Shown here: piece by piece, positions 26,136 through 34,190 of the stretch
How positions within the stretch are numbered: position 1 is the first letter of the stretch
Layout of the letters: every line of letters begins with the position of its first letter
Assembly: GCF_024758005.1 (NCBI RefSeq)
Contig: NZ_CP103288.1
Coordinates: 1,302,001 to 1,366,000 of the forward strand
Direction of reading: 5' to 3'
DNA: 64,000 nt
Source: Pseudarthrobacter sp. NS4
Lineage (GTDB): Bacteria; Actinomycetota; Actinomycetes; Actinomycetales; Micrococcaceae
Translations under genes and position numbers: made by a program
Notes under the pieces: generated by a model
Databases searched by the model: none
Told to the model about the DNA's origin: nothing
The model's input: only the letters and a program-made list of their open reading frames with translations

Positions 26136-26862
26136 TCCGGGCGGCCCGCGCGGCCTGGCCCTTTCCGGTCAGCAGGTGGTCGCTGCCTTCGAGGGACACG
26201 AAGTTCCGCGGATGCCGGGCCGTCTGGAAAATGGTGCTGGCATTCCCGATTCCCACGGTGTTGTCCGTCGGGGAGTGAAGCACCATCAGCGGCCTGTGCA
26301 GCTGCTTGATGCAGTCGGTCAGGTCGGCGTTCTCCAGATCCTCGACGAAATGCTTGCGGATCTCCACCCGCTTCCCGCCAAGATCCACCTCGGCACTGCC
26401 TTCGCTCAGGATTTTGTCCAGTGCAGCATCGAAGACATGCGCCACGTGCTTGGGTGAGAAGGGCGCTCCGACGGTAGCCACGGCGTCGAGCTCGGGGATC
26501 TCCCGCGCGGCCGCCAGCACGGCCGCACCGCCGAACGAGTGCCCTACCAGCAGGGAAATCTGCTTTCCCTCGCTGCGCATGAACTCGGCTGCCTTCACGG
26601 TGTCCGCCACCTTGTGGCTGAAGGACCCCGCGGACCATTCGCCGGCGGAGTCGCCCAGCCCCAGGTTGTCGAACCGCAGCATGCCCACGCCACTGTCCGC
26701 CAACGCCTTGCACATCCGGGACGCTGAAGGTGCGTCCTTGCCCAGTGTGAACCCGTGTGAGAAGACGCCCCAGCCCTTCACCGGTCCTTCCGGGACGTCG
26801 ATGATGCCGGAGAGCATCTCGCCGGTGGAACCTGCAAAGGTAACTGTTTCAGAGCGGGACAC
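26092..26862 (-). CDS. Alpha/beta hydrolase (serine esterase-like)
   Basis: 256 residues. The nucleophile elbow is GHSFGG with Ser109; the oxyanion region is FSHGFTLGKDAP. Acid and base residues are likely in LHSPTDNTVG and EGSDHLLTG. It is a dienelactone hydrolase/acyl-peptidase-like cytoplasmic enzyme; no signal peptide is seen and the substrate is not predictable. It lies downstream of the sdh terminator on the same strand and overlaps the convergent YihY gene by 44 bases. Confidence 0.85.
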   Translation of the reverse strand: MSRSETVTFAGSTGEMLSGIIDVPEGPVKGWGVFSHGFTLGKDAPSASRMCKALADSGVGMLRFDNLGLGDSAGEWSAGSFSHKVADTVKAAEFMRSEGKQISLLVGHSFGGAAVLAAAREIPELDAVATVGAPFSPKHVAHVFDAALDKILSEGSAEVDLGGKRVEIRKHFVEDLENADLTDCIKQLHRPLMVLHSPTDNTVGIGNASTIFQTARHPRNFVSLEGSDHLLTGKGQAARAARIIAAWADQYLDAGQ

Positions 26863-26901
26863 GGTGTCCCCTTTCTTTTGTACGGTTTAACCGATGAAAC
26901 A

Positions 26902-26944
26902 ACGACGGCGCCGATCCCCCTTGAGTGGGGGACGGCGCCGTCGT
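26902..26944 (-). terminator. Terminator of the sdhCDAB operon
   Basis: A 12-bp perfect stem (ACGACGGCGCCG with CGGCGCCGTCGT), extended by an inner CCCC/GGGG pairing. On the minus strand it is followed by TGTTTC. It lies 16 bases past the sdhB stop. Confidence 0.85.
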
Positions 26945-26960
26945 CCGCTAAAATCCTTTG

Positions 26961-27743
26961 TCAGATCTTGCGCGAGAGGATAGCCTGCTTGACCTCGGCG
27001 ATGGCCTGGGTCACCTGGATGCCGCGGGGGCATGCCTCCGAGCAGTTGAAGGTGGTGCGGCAGCGCCACACGCCTTCCTTGTCGTTGAGGATCTCCAGGC
27101 GCATGTCGCCGGCATCATCACGTGAGTCGAAGATGAAGCGGTGCGCGTTGACGATCGCTGCCGGCCCGAAGTACTGGCCGTCGGTCCAGAACACGGGGCA
27201 CGAAGACGTGCACGCGGCGCAGAGGATGCACTTGGTGGTGTCGTCGAACCGCTCACGGTCCTCGGCGGACTGGAGGCGTTCCCGGGTGGGTTCGTGGCCC
27301 TTGTTGATGAGGAACGGCATGACCTCGCGGTAGGACTGGAAGAACGGCTCCATGTCCACGATGAGGTCCTTCTCCACCGGCAGGCCCTTGATGGGTTCAA
27401 CCGTGATGGGCTTGGAGGTGTCCAGGTCCTTCAGCAGGGTCTTGCAGGCGAGTCGGTTGCGGCCGTTGATGCGCATGGCGTCGGAGCCGCACACGCCGTG
27501 GGCGCAGGAGCGGCGGAAGGACAGGCTGCCGTCCGTCTCCCACTTGACCTTGTGCAGGGCATCCAGGACGCGGTCCGTGCCGTACATGGTGAGGTGGAAG
27601 TCGTCCCAGGTGGCCTCCTCGGAGACCTCCGGGTTGTACCGGCGGACGCGCATGTGCACATCGAACGTGGGGATTTCGCCGCCACCGCCGACGCCGGCAG
27701 GCAGTTCAATCTTTGAGGCTGGCTCAGCGGTTTCAGCGGTCAT
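26961..27743 (-). CDS. sdhB: Succinate dehydrogenase iron-sulfur subunit
   Basis: 260 residues. The cluster ligands are visible: [2Fe-2S] in RSCAHGVCGSDAMR plus a later Cys (NRLAC), then [4Fe-4S] and [3Fe-4S] in CILCAACTSSCP and CRTTFNCSEACPRGI. It passes electrons from SdhA to the membrane quinone site. It starts one base after the sdhA stop and ends the operon. Confidence 0.97.
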   Translation of the reverse strand: MTAETAEPASKIELPAGVGGGGEIPTFDVHMRVRRYNPEVSEEATWDDFHLTMYGTDRVLDALHKVKWETDGSLSFRRSCAHGVCGSDAMRINGRNRLACKTLLKDLDTSKPITVEPIKGLPVEKDLIVDMEPFFQSYREVMPFLINKGHEPTRERLQSAEDRERFDDTTKCILCAACTSSCPVFWTDGQYFGPAAIVNAHRFIFDSRDDAGDMRLEILNDKEGVWRCRTTFNCSEACPRGIQVTQAIAEVKQAILSRKI

Positions 27744-27744
27744 C

Positions 27745-29544
27745 TTAATACTTCCTCACCATCGGCTCGTAGCGGGTAAAGACGACAGGCTTTGTGGCCA
27801 GGCGGATGCCGGCGATTGCTTCCGCCGATCCGTCCGCCGGGGCGTGGTCGTCCTTGTACGCCATGGAGTGCTTCATGAATTTCTCGTCGTTGCGTTCCGG
27901 GAAGTCTTCGCGGAAGTGTCCGCCGCGGGATTCCTCACGGTGCAGGGCGGCCACGGTCATCACCTTGGCCAGTTCCAGCAGGAAGCCGAGCTCAACGGCC
28001 TCAAGGAGGTCAAGGTTAAAGCGCTTGCCCTTGTCCTGGACGTTGATGCGCTTGTAGCGCTCCTCGAAGGAGGCGATATCGCGCAGCACCTGGTTCAGCG
28101 TTTCCGCCGTGCGGAACACCTGCATGTTGGCGTCCATGGTGTCCTGCAGTTCCTTGCGGATCTGGGCCACCTTTTCCTCGCCGATGCCGTTGCGGGCAAT
28201 GTCCAGCAGTTCGGTGGTGTAGGCCACCGGGTTCTCCGGCAGTTCCACGAAGTCGGCGGTTTTCGCGTACTCGGCGGCGGCGATGCCTGCGCGCTTGCCG
28301 AAGACGTTGATGTCGAGCAGCGAGTTGGTGCCCAGGCGGTTGGAGCCGTGCACGGAAACGCAGGCGACTTCACCGGCTGCGTACAGGCCGGGGACGACGG
28401 TGTCGTTGTCCTGCAGGACCTCCGTGGTGATGTTGGTGGGGATGCCGCCCATGGCGTAGTGCGCCGTCGGGAACACGGGAACCGGCTCCGTGTAGGGCTC
28501 TACACCAAGGTAGGTCCGGGCGAACTCGGTGATGTCCGGCAACTTGGCATCGATGTGCGCGGGCTCCAAGTGGGTCAGGTCCAGGAGCACATAGTCCTTG
28601 TTCGGGCCGCAGCCGCGGCCTTCACGGACCTCGTTGGCCATGGAACGGGCCACGATGTCACGGGGCGCAAGGTCCTTGATGGTGGGGGCGTAGCGCTCCA
28701 TGAAGCGTTCACCCTCGGAGTTGCGGAGGATGGCGCCTTCACCACGGGCGGCCTCGGACAGGAGGATGCCCAGGCCGGCGAGGCCGGTCGGGTGGAACTG
28801 GAAGAACTCCATGTCCTCCAGGGGGATGCCGCGGCGGAAGGCGATGCCCATGCCGTCACCGGTGAGGGTGTGCGCGTTGGAAGTGGTCTTGAAGACCTTG
28901 CCGGCACCGCCGGAGGCGAACACCACGGACTTGGCCTGGAAGACGTGAAGCTCACCTGATGCGAGGTCGTAGGAGACCACGCCGGCAACGCGCTTCTGCT
29001 TGTACGGCGTGCCGTCCCCGCGCACTGCGTCCTCTTCGACGGTCAGGAGGTCCAGGACGTAGTACTCGTTGTAGAACTCGACGTTGTGCTTGACGCAGTT
29101 TTGGTACAGGGTTTGCAGGATCATGTGGCCGGTACGGTCCGCTGCATAGCATGCGCGGCGGACGGGAGCCTTGCCGTGGTCGCGGGTGTGGCCGCCGAAA
29201 CGGCGCTGGTCGATCCGTCCTTCGGGCGTGCGGTTGAACGGCAGGCCCATCTTCTCCAGGTCAAGTACGGCGTCGATGGCTTCCTTGGCCATGACTTCGG
29301 CGGCGTCCTGGTCAACCAGGTAGTCGCCGCCCTTGACGGTGTCGAACGTGTGCCACTCCCAGTTGTCTTCCTCGACGTTGGCAAGCGCTGCACACATGCC
29401 ACCCTGCGCGGCACCGGTGTGCGAGCGGGTGGGGTAGAGCTTGGTCAGTACTGCTGTGCGGGCGCGCTGACCGGATTCGATCGCGGCGCGCATGCCAGCG
29501 CCACCGGCACCGACGATGACGACGTCGTACTTATGGACCTGCAT
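27745..29544 (-). CDS. sdhA: Succinate dehydrogenase flavoprotein subunit
   Basis: 599 residues from ATG at 29544 (MQVHKYDVVIVGAGGAG); an in-frame ATG 7 codons upstream is less typical. The FAD-binding motif is VIVGAGGAGMRAA. The covalent-flavin His lies in RSHTGAAQGG, and the active-site region contains FGGHTRDHGKAPVRR and GSNRLGTNSLLD. It oxidises succinate to fumarate on the cytoplasmic face. The 107 bases between sdhD and sdhA hold a strong hairpin. Confidence 0.97.
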   Translation of the reverse strand: MQVHKYDVVIVGAGGAGMRAAIESGQRARTAVLTKLYPTRSHTGAAQGGMCAALANVEEDNWEWHTFDTVKGGDYLVDQDAAEVMAKEAIDAVLDLEKMGLPFNRTPEGRIDQRRFGGHTRDHGKAPVRRACYAADRTGHMILQTLYQNCVKHNVEFYNEYYVLDLLTVEEDAVRGDGTPYKQKRVAGVVSYDLASGELHVFQAKSVVFASGGAGKVFKTTSNAHTLTGDGMGIAFRRGIPLEDMEFFQFHPTGLAGLGILLSEAARGEGAILRNSEGERFMERYAPTIKDLAPRDIVARSMANEVREGRGCGPNKDYVLLDLTHLEPAHIDAKLPDITEFARTYLGVEPYTEPVPVFPTAHYAMGGIPTNITTEVLQDNDTVVPGLYAAGEVACVSVHGSNRLGTNSLLDINVFGKRAGIAAAEYAKTADFVELPENPVAYTTELLDIARNGIGEEKVAQIRKELQDTMDANMQVFRTAETLNQVLRDIASFEERYKRINVQDKGKRFNLDLLEAVELGFLLELAKVMTVAALHREESRGGHFREDFPERNDEKFMKHSMAYKDDHAPADGSAEAIAGIRLATKPVVFTRYEPMVRKY

Positions 29545-29611
29545 ACCAGATGCTCTTTCTCTCAAAATTCGCTATAAAACAACGGGGCGGCTTCGCCTTC
29601 CCCGCAAAACA

Positions 29612-29637
29612 GGGCCCGCGGTAATACCCGCGGGCCC
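29612..29637 (-). terminator. Intra-operon hairpin between sdhD and sdhA
   Basis: A 10-bp perfect GC stem (GGGCCCGCGG with CCGCGGGCCC) and a 6-base loop, followed on the minus strand by TGTTTTGC. Because sdhA and sdhB follow, it is more likely an attenuator or RNA-processing and stability element than a full stop. Confidence 0.6.
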
Positions 29638-29651
29638 GGGTGGCGCTGGTG

Positions 29652-30113
29652 CTAGGCAGGGCAGAAACCGCCAGGCAGGGGAACACCGTCCACGACGGGG
29701 CACGGGTCGAAAGTGAAGATGACCAGGGTGCCCAGGACGATGATGACGACCGTGGCCGAGTAAAGGACCGTCTTCAGCCAGCGGCGGGTGGAGTCTTTTT
29801 CGGCGTAGTCATTAATAATGGTGCGCACGCCGTTGGTCCCGTGCAGCATGGCCAGCCACAGCATGGTGAGATCCCAGAACTGCCAGAAGGGATCAGCCCA
29901 CTTGCCGGCCACGAAGCCGAAGTCGATGGCATGGATGCCTTCGCCCACCAGGAGGTTCACGAAAAGGTGGCCGAAAATGAGGACCACAAGGACGACGCCG
30001 GAGAGGCGCATGAACAGCCAGGCGATCATCTCGAAGTTGCCACGGCTTCCGCCGGTGCGGCGGTACTGGGGAGCGATCCGCCCGCTGCGGGGACTCTCGA
30101 TCGTTGCACTCAT
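29652..30113 (-). CDS. sdhD: Succinate dehydrogenase hydrophobic membrane anchor subunit
   Basis: 153 residues with three predicted membrane helices: FMRLSGVVLVVLIFGHLFVN, WDLTMLWLAMLHGTNGVR and VLYSATVVIIVLGTLVIF. Histidines in the first two helices are candidate heme ligands. It forms the quinone and heme anchor with SdhC, three bases downstream of it. Confidence 0.92.
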   Translation of the reverse strand: MSATIESPRSGRIAPQYRRTGGSRGNFEMIAWLFMRLSGVVLVVLIFGHLFVNLLVGEGIHAIDFGFVAGKWADPFWQFWDLTMLWLAMLHGTNGVRTIINDYAEKDSTRRWLKTVLYSATVVIIVLGTLVIFTFDPCPVVDGVPLPGGFCPA

Positions 30114-30116
30114 GGC

Positions 30117-30497
30117 TTAGTGACCTCCGAGGGCGAGGGAAAGGTGGCGGATGGAGAAAGCGACCATGGTGACAAGCCAGAGTCCCAGGACTGCCCAGAG
30201 CATCTGCCGCTGGTACTTGGCGCCCTTCTTCCAGAAGTCGACCGCAATGATCCGCAGGCCGTTGAAGGCGTGGAAGACGATGGCGGCAACAAGGCCGGTC
30301 TCGCCAATGGCCATCAGGGGATTCTTGTACGCACCGATAACGGCGGTGTAAGCCTCGGGTGAGACACGCACCAAGGAGGTGTCCAAAACGTGGACCAACA
30401 AGAAGAAAAAGATCACTACACCGGTAATACGGTGTCCTACCCAGGACCACATGCCTTCACGGCCGCGGTACAAGGTGCCAGCTGGTTTTGTCGGCAC
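30117..30497 (-). CDS. sdhC: Succinate dehydrogenase cytochrome b556 subunit
   Basis: 126 residues from GTG at 30497, chosen because GGGAGG lies 7 bases upstream; a longer ATG frame would begin inside the promoter -35. The N-terminus TLYRGREGMWSWVGHRITGV is the SdhC family signature. Three membrane helices follow, with a His in VAAIVFHAFNGLRII suitable as a heme ligand. First gene of sdhCDAB. Confidence 0.93.
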   Translation of the reverse strand: MPTKPAGTLYRGREGMWSWVGHRITGVVIFFFLLVHVLDTSLVRVSPEAYTAVIGAYKNPLMAIGETGLVAAIVFHAFNGLRIIAVDFWKKGAKYQRQMLWAVLGLWLVTMVAFSIRHLSLALGGH

Positions 30498-30585
30498 TGA
30501 TAAACCTCCCTGCAACACAGCGGCGCTGGCATGAGATCCACGCGGGGGGAACGCCTGCTGCGAGAGCACTCGTAGCTCAGGCCTA

Positions 30586-30614
30586 AATCTAGGCTCCGCT
30601 AACAGCTTATTCAA
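30586..30614 (-). promoter_or_regulatory. sdhC promoter
   Basis: On the minus strand, TTGAAT (-35, plus 30609-30614) and TAGATT (-10, plus 30586-30591) are separated by exactly 17 bases. Transcription would start near 30579, leaving a leader of about 80 bases before the GTG start. Confidence 0.65.
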
Positions 30615-30763
30615 TTTAGGAGCTCCTTGGTGCCCAGCAGTGGCGCGGTTTTCCCAAATTTATGAGACAAACACCACACCGGCCGGCGGCATATCCGCTG
30701 CAGTGGGTCACGGTGGCGGAGTCAGAGGTGGGCATTTCGGCACGTCGGCTAAAGTAGGCGGTG

Positions 30764-31897
30764 ATGAGTACAGACAAAGTGACAAGCCCGGCATCACCCC
30801 TTGACCGCTTCATCGCGGTGATCCCGGCCGGCGGAGTGGGGACCCGCCTATGGCCCCTGTCACGAGCCGCAGCTCCCAAGTTCCTTCACGATCTCACGGG
30901 TTCGGGCAGCACACTGCTGCGTGCCACCTATGACAGGCTGCACCCGCTTGCGGGGAGCCGGATGCTGGTAGTAACCGGCCACGCCCACCGTGATGCCGTA
31001 TGCAGCCAGCTCCCCGAGGTCAAGGATTCGGACCTGGTCCTAGAGTCCGAGCCCAAGGACTCCGGGGCCGCCATCGGGCTCGCCGCCGCAATCCTGCATG
31101 AACGGGACCCGGACACCATCATGGGTTCCTTTGCTGCCGACCAGGTCATCAGCCCGGACCACCTCTTCCAGCAGGCTGTCCGTGAAGCGATCCACACGGC
31201 CGCCGCCGGCAAGATCGTGACCATCGGCATCAAGCCCACGCATCCGTCCACGGGATTCGGGTACATCCGTTCCGGCCAGGCCCTGCACATCGACGGTGCA
31301 CCCAGCGCCCAGGACGTGGTGGAGTTCGTTGAAAAGCCGGACGAGGTGGTTGCCCAGCAGTACGTGGACAGTGGCAACTACGTGTGGAATGCCGGCATGT
31401 TCGTGGCACCCGTTGCGCTGCTTCTCAAGCACCTGGAAGCCAACCAGCCCGAGTTGTTCCAGGGCCTGCAGGAGATCGCCCGGGCCTGGGACACCCCCAG
31501 CCGCGACGAGGTCACGGCACGGGTGTGGCCCTCGCTGCCGAAGATCGCCATTGACTACGCTGTGGCCGAGCCCGCCGCCGAAGCCGGGGACGTCGCCGTC
31601 GTGCCCGGCACCTTCCGTTGGGACGACGTCGGGGACTTCGCCTCCGTTGGGCGGCTCAACTCAGCCAAGGAAGTTGACGATGTCACGGTGCTGGGGGAAG
31701 GTGCCCGCGTCTTCACTGAGAACTCCAGTGGCGTGGTGGTGACTGACACCAAGCGCGTCATCGCTTTGATCGGCATTCAGGACGTTGTCATCGTGGACAC
31801 CCCCGACGCGCTGCTGGTCACCACCATGGCCAACTCGCAGCGGGTGAAAGCAGCCGTTGATGCACTCAAGGCCAGCGGCGACACGGACGTCCTTTAA
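30764..31897 (+). CDS. manC: Mannose-1-phosphate guanylyltransferase
   Basis: 377 residues from ATG at 30764; a GTG codon just before it is the alternative. The nucleotidyltransferase signature is IPAGGVGTRLWPLSR, followed by PKDSGAAIGLAAAI, HPSTGFGYIRSG and VEFVEKPDE. It makes GDP-mannose for glycans and lipoglycans. There is no C-terminal isomerase domain, so it is the short monofunctional type. TAAAGT at 30750-30755 lies 8 bases before the ATG, suggesting a leaderless transcript divergent from sdhC. Confidence 0.9.
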   Translation: MSTDKVTSPASPLDRFIAVIPAGGVGTRLWPLSRAAAPKFLHDLTGSGSTLLRATYDRLHPLAGSRMLVVTGHAHRDAVCSQLPEVKDSDLVLESEPKDSGAAIGLAAAILHERDPDTIMGSFAADQVISPDHLFQQAVREAIHTAAAGKIVTIGIKPTHPSTGFGYIRSGQALHIDGAPSAQDVVEFVEKPDEVVAQQYVDSGNYVWNAGMFVAPVALLLKHLEANQPELFQGLQEIARAWDTPSRDEVTARVWPSLPKIAIDYAVAEPAAEAGDVAVVPGTFRWDDVGDFASVGRLNSAKEVDDVTVLGEGARVFTENSSGVVVTDTKRVIALIGIQDVVIVDTPDALLVTTMANSQRVKAAVDALKASGDTDVL

Positions 31898-32003
31898 CTT
31901 CCATCCCGCCGTCGCCATGCCGGGACCGGCCCGCACCGGTACCGGGATGTAACGCGGCGACCGTGATGGCCCGTATTCCAGCCAGCCTCGCTAGAGTGAA
32001 GCA

Positions 32004-33203
32004 GTGCGCAATTACACTACTGAAGCCGAGCCCACCGCCCTGGTGGCTCCGTGGCTCGTGCCGCTCCTGCCGGAACTGATCGACTTCCGCCGGGACCTGC
32101 ACGCGCATCCCGAACTGTCGTTCAAGGAATTCCGCACCACGGACAAGCTGGCTGACCGGCTCGAGGAGGCCGGCCTGAGCCCGCGCCGACTGGAGGGAAC
32201 CGGACTCACGGTGGACGTCGGAGACGGCCCCATCGCCACCGCTTTGCGCGGGGACATTGACGCCCTGCCCATTATCGAGGAAACCGGCCTGCCCTTCGCC
32301 TCGAAGAACCACGGCGTGACCCACGCCTGCGGCCACGATGTGCACACCACCACCATGCTTGGCATCGCGCTTGTGCTGCACCGGATGCACCAGGAGACAC
32401 CCCTGGGCGCAACCGTGCGCATCATCTTCCAGCCCGCAGAGGAAACCATGCCCGGCGGCGCCCACTCCTGCATCGAGCAGGGCGTCCTGGACGGCGTGCC
32501 CCGAATCCTGGCGCTGCACTGTGATCCCCGTATCGAGGTGGGCAGGATTGGAACGCGCATTGGAGCCATCACCTCGGCGTCGGACACTATCCGGATCGAG
32601 CTTTCCGGCCGCGGAGGCCACACCTCCCGCCCTCACCTGACCGAGGATCTGGTGTTCGCCCTGGCCCAGATTGCGGTGAACGTACCCGCCGTCCTGTCCC
32701 GCCGCGTGGATGTCCGCAGCGGCGTGTCGGTGGTGTGGGGCCAGATCTCAGCCGGTTCCGCGCCCAACGCAATTCCGGGCACAGGCTACATGGCGGGCAC
32801 CATGCGCTGCCTGGACCGCGAGGCCTGGCACGCTGCCGGTGAACTCCTGGACGAAGTGGTCCACCAGGTGGCGGCACCGTACGGAGTGGACGTCAAACTG
32901 GAGCACACCAGGGGAGTGCCTCCGGTTGTGAACTCCGAGCACGAAACCGCGATCATCGAGGCTTCCGCCCGCGCTGAAATCGGCGAAAGCGCCGTGGTGC
33001 TCACGCCGCAGTCCATGGGCGGGGAAGATTTCGCCTGGTTCCTGGCCGAACTGCCCGGTGCCATGATGCGCCTTGGCACCAAGACCCCGGGCGGCGAGGA
33101 ATATGACCTCCACCGCGGCGACTACATCGTGGACGAACGCGCCCTGGGGCTCGGCATCCGGGTCCTGACTGCGGCGGCCTTGCGCACCATCCGCGATATC
33201 TGA
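32004..33203 (+). CDS. M20-family amidohydrolase (N-acyl amino acid / IAA-amino acid hydrolase type)
   Basis: 399 residues from GTG at 32004. Metal-site motifs are HACGHDVHTT (Cys and His ligands), QPAEETMPGGAHSCIEQGV (Glu-Glu) and MGGEDFAWF. The central dimerisation domain contains GRGGHTSRPHLTEDL. The M20D subfamily hydrolyses N-acyl or aminoacyl amides in the cytoplasm. A TAGAGT -10 at 31992-31997, 6 bases before the GTG, points to a leaderless mRNA. Confidence 0.9.
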   Translation: MRNYTTEAEPTALVAPWLVPLLPELIDFRRDLHAHPELSFKEFRTTDKLADRLEEAGLSPRRLEGTGLTVDVGDGPIATALRGDIDALPIIEETGLPFASKNHGVTHACGHDVHTTTMLGIALVLHRMHQETPLGATVRIIFQPAEETMPGGAHSCIEQGVLDGVPRILALHCDPRIEVGRIGTRIGAITSASDTIRIELSGRGGHTSRPHLTEDLVFALAQIAVNVPAVLSRRVDVRSGVSVVWGQISAGSAPNAIPGTGYMAGTMRCLDREAWHAAGELLDEVVHQVAAPYGVDVKLEHTRGVPPVVNSEHETAIIEASARAEIGESAVVLTPQSMGGEDFAWFLAELPGAMMRLGTKTPGGEEYDLHRGDYIVDERALGLGIRVLTAAALRTIRDI

Positions 33204-33242
33204 AGCGTCCTTGCGTCCGTCTTCAGCTCCAGGCTCCAATCT

Positions 33243-33274
33243 AAATTGTGCGCAACCTAATTGTCCGCTATCGT
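33243..33274 (+). promoter_or_regulatory. ohrR promoter with probable OhrR operator
   Basis: TTGTGC (-35, 33246-33251) and TATCGT (-10, 33269-33274) are 17 bases apart, and the GTG start follows 6 bases later. The -35 lies inside AAATTGTGCGCAACC (33243-33257), close to the AATTGCGCGCAATT type of box reported for OhrR proteins. Autorepression is inferred. Confidence 0.55.
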
Positions 33275-33280
33275 TGTCCT

Positions 33281-33715
33281 GTGACTGAAGCTCCCCGCCT
33301 TGACCGCCAAGTGTGTTTCGCGCTCTATTCGGCCTCCCGCGCCGCCACCGCCGTGTACCGCCCGGTCCTCGAGGAGCTGGGCCTGACGTACCCCCAGTAC
33401 CTCGTGATGCTGGTGCTTTGGGAGAGCGAGCCGCGCGGCGTGAAGGAACTGGGCGAGGAGCTCGGCCTGGACTCGGGTACCCTGTCGCCGCTGCTGAAGC
33501 GGCTCGAAGTCCTGGGCCTGGTGGAACGTCGCCGCTCCGGCGAGGATGAGCGCCGCGTTGCCATCCACCTGACGCCGGCCGGAAGGAGCCTGAGCAGCAG
33601 GGCCGCTGCCATTCCCCAGCGCCTGGCCGACGCCGCAGGGCTCTCGGCCGGCGAGCTTGAGCAGCTGCGCGAAACCCTGGGCAAACTGACGGCCGCTCTT
33701 CACCATGCCGTCTGA
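33281..33715 (+). CDS. ohrR: MarR-family organic hydroperoxide sensor repressor
   Basis: 144 residues from GTG at 33281. A MarR winged helix-turn-helix contains KELGEELGLDSGTLSPLLKR and the wing RSGEDERRV. The N-terminal redox Cys of OhrR proteins is present as C12 in QVCFALYSASRA, with Tyr residues further on (YPQYL) that normally contact it. It represses the adjacent ohr gene until the Cys is oxidised by an organic peroxide. The ohr start lies 43 bases after its stop. Confidence 0.9.
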   Translation: MTEAPRLDRQVCFALYSASRAATAVYRPVLEELGLTYPQYLVMLVLWESEPRGVKELGEELGLDSGTLSPLLKRLEVLGLVERRRSGEDERRVAIHLTPAGRSLSSRAAAIPQRLADAAGLSAGELEQLRETLGKLTAALHHAV

Positions 33716-33758
33716 AGCCGCCAAAGTCTTACTGATCCTCAACAGAACGGATAACACT

Positions 33759-34190
33759 GTGAAGCCCCTATACACGGCAGAAGCCCTTGCCTCCGGCGAA
33801 GGCCGCGACGGTACCGCACGCACCAATGACGGGAAGCTCGAAGTCAACCTGGCCAGTCCTCTGGAGCTTGGCGGCAGCGGTCAGGGGACCAACCCCGAGC
33901 AGCTCTTTGCCGCCGGATATGCTGCCTGCTTCCACTCGGCACTCCGCCTGGTGGCCCGGAAGGAGCGCGCCGACCTCACCGACTCCGCCGTGGCCGCCAA
34001 GGTCCACCTCGGCCAGCTGGATGGCGGCGCGGGATTCGGGCTCGCGGCCGAACTGGAGATCGCGCTGCCGGCACTGGATTTGGCCACCGCAGAGGAACTC
34101 GTGGCAAAAGCGCATGAGATCTGCCCCTACTCCAACGCCACCCGCGGGAACATCAGCGTGGACATCAAAATCCTGGAGTACGCAGCATGA
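33759..34190 (+). CDS. ohr: Organic hydroperoxide resistance protein
   Basis: 143 residues from GTG at 33759, which gives the normal Ohr N-terminus KPLYTAEALASGEGRDG; an upstream ATG at 33705 overlaps ohrR and is unlikely. The two catalytic cysteines are C57 (AAGYAACFHSAL) and C122 (ICPYSNATRGN), and an Arg near 21 (GTARTNDG) completes the site. It reduces organic peroxides with thiol or lipoyl donors. Its stop overlaps the next start as ATGA. Confidence 0.93.
   Translation: MKPLYTAEALASGEGRDGTARTNDGKLEVNLASPLELGGSGQGTNPEQLFAAGYAACFHSALRLVARKERADLTDSAVAAKVHLGQLDGGAGFGLAAELEIALPALDLATAEELVAKAHEICPYSNATRGNISVDIKILEYAA

Noticed and set aside
27352..28959. Plus-strand 535-codon frame opposite sdhAB
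   Set aside because: Antisense to the succinate dehydrogenase genes with no domain match.
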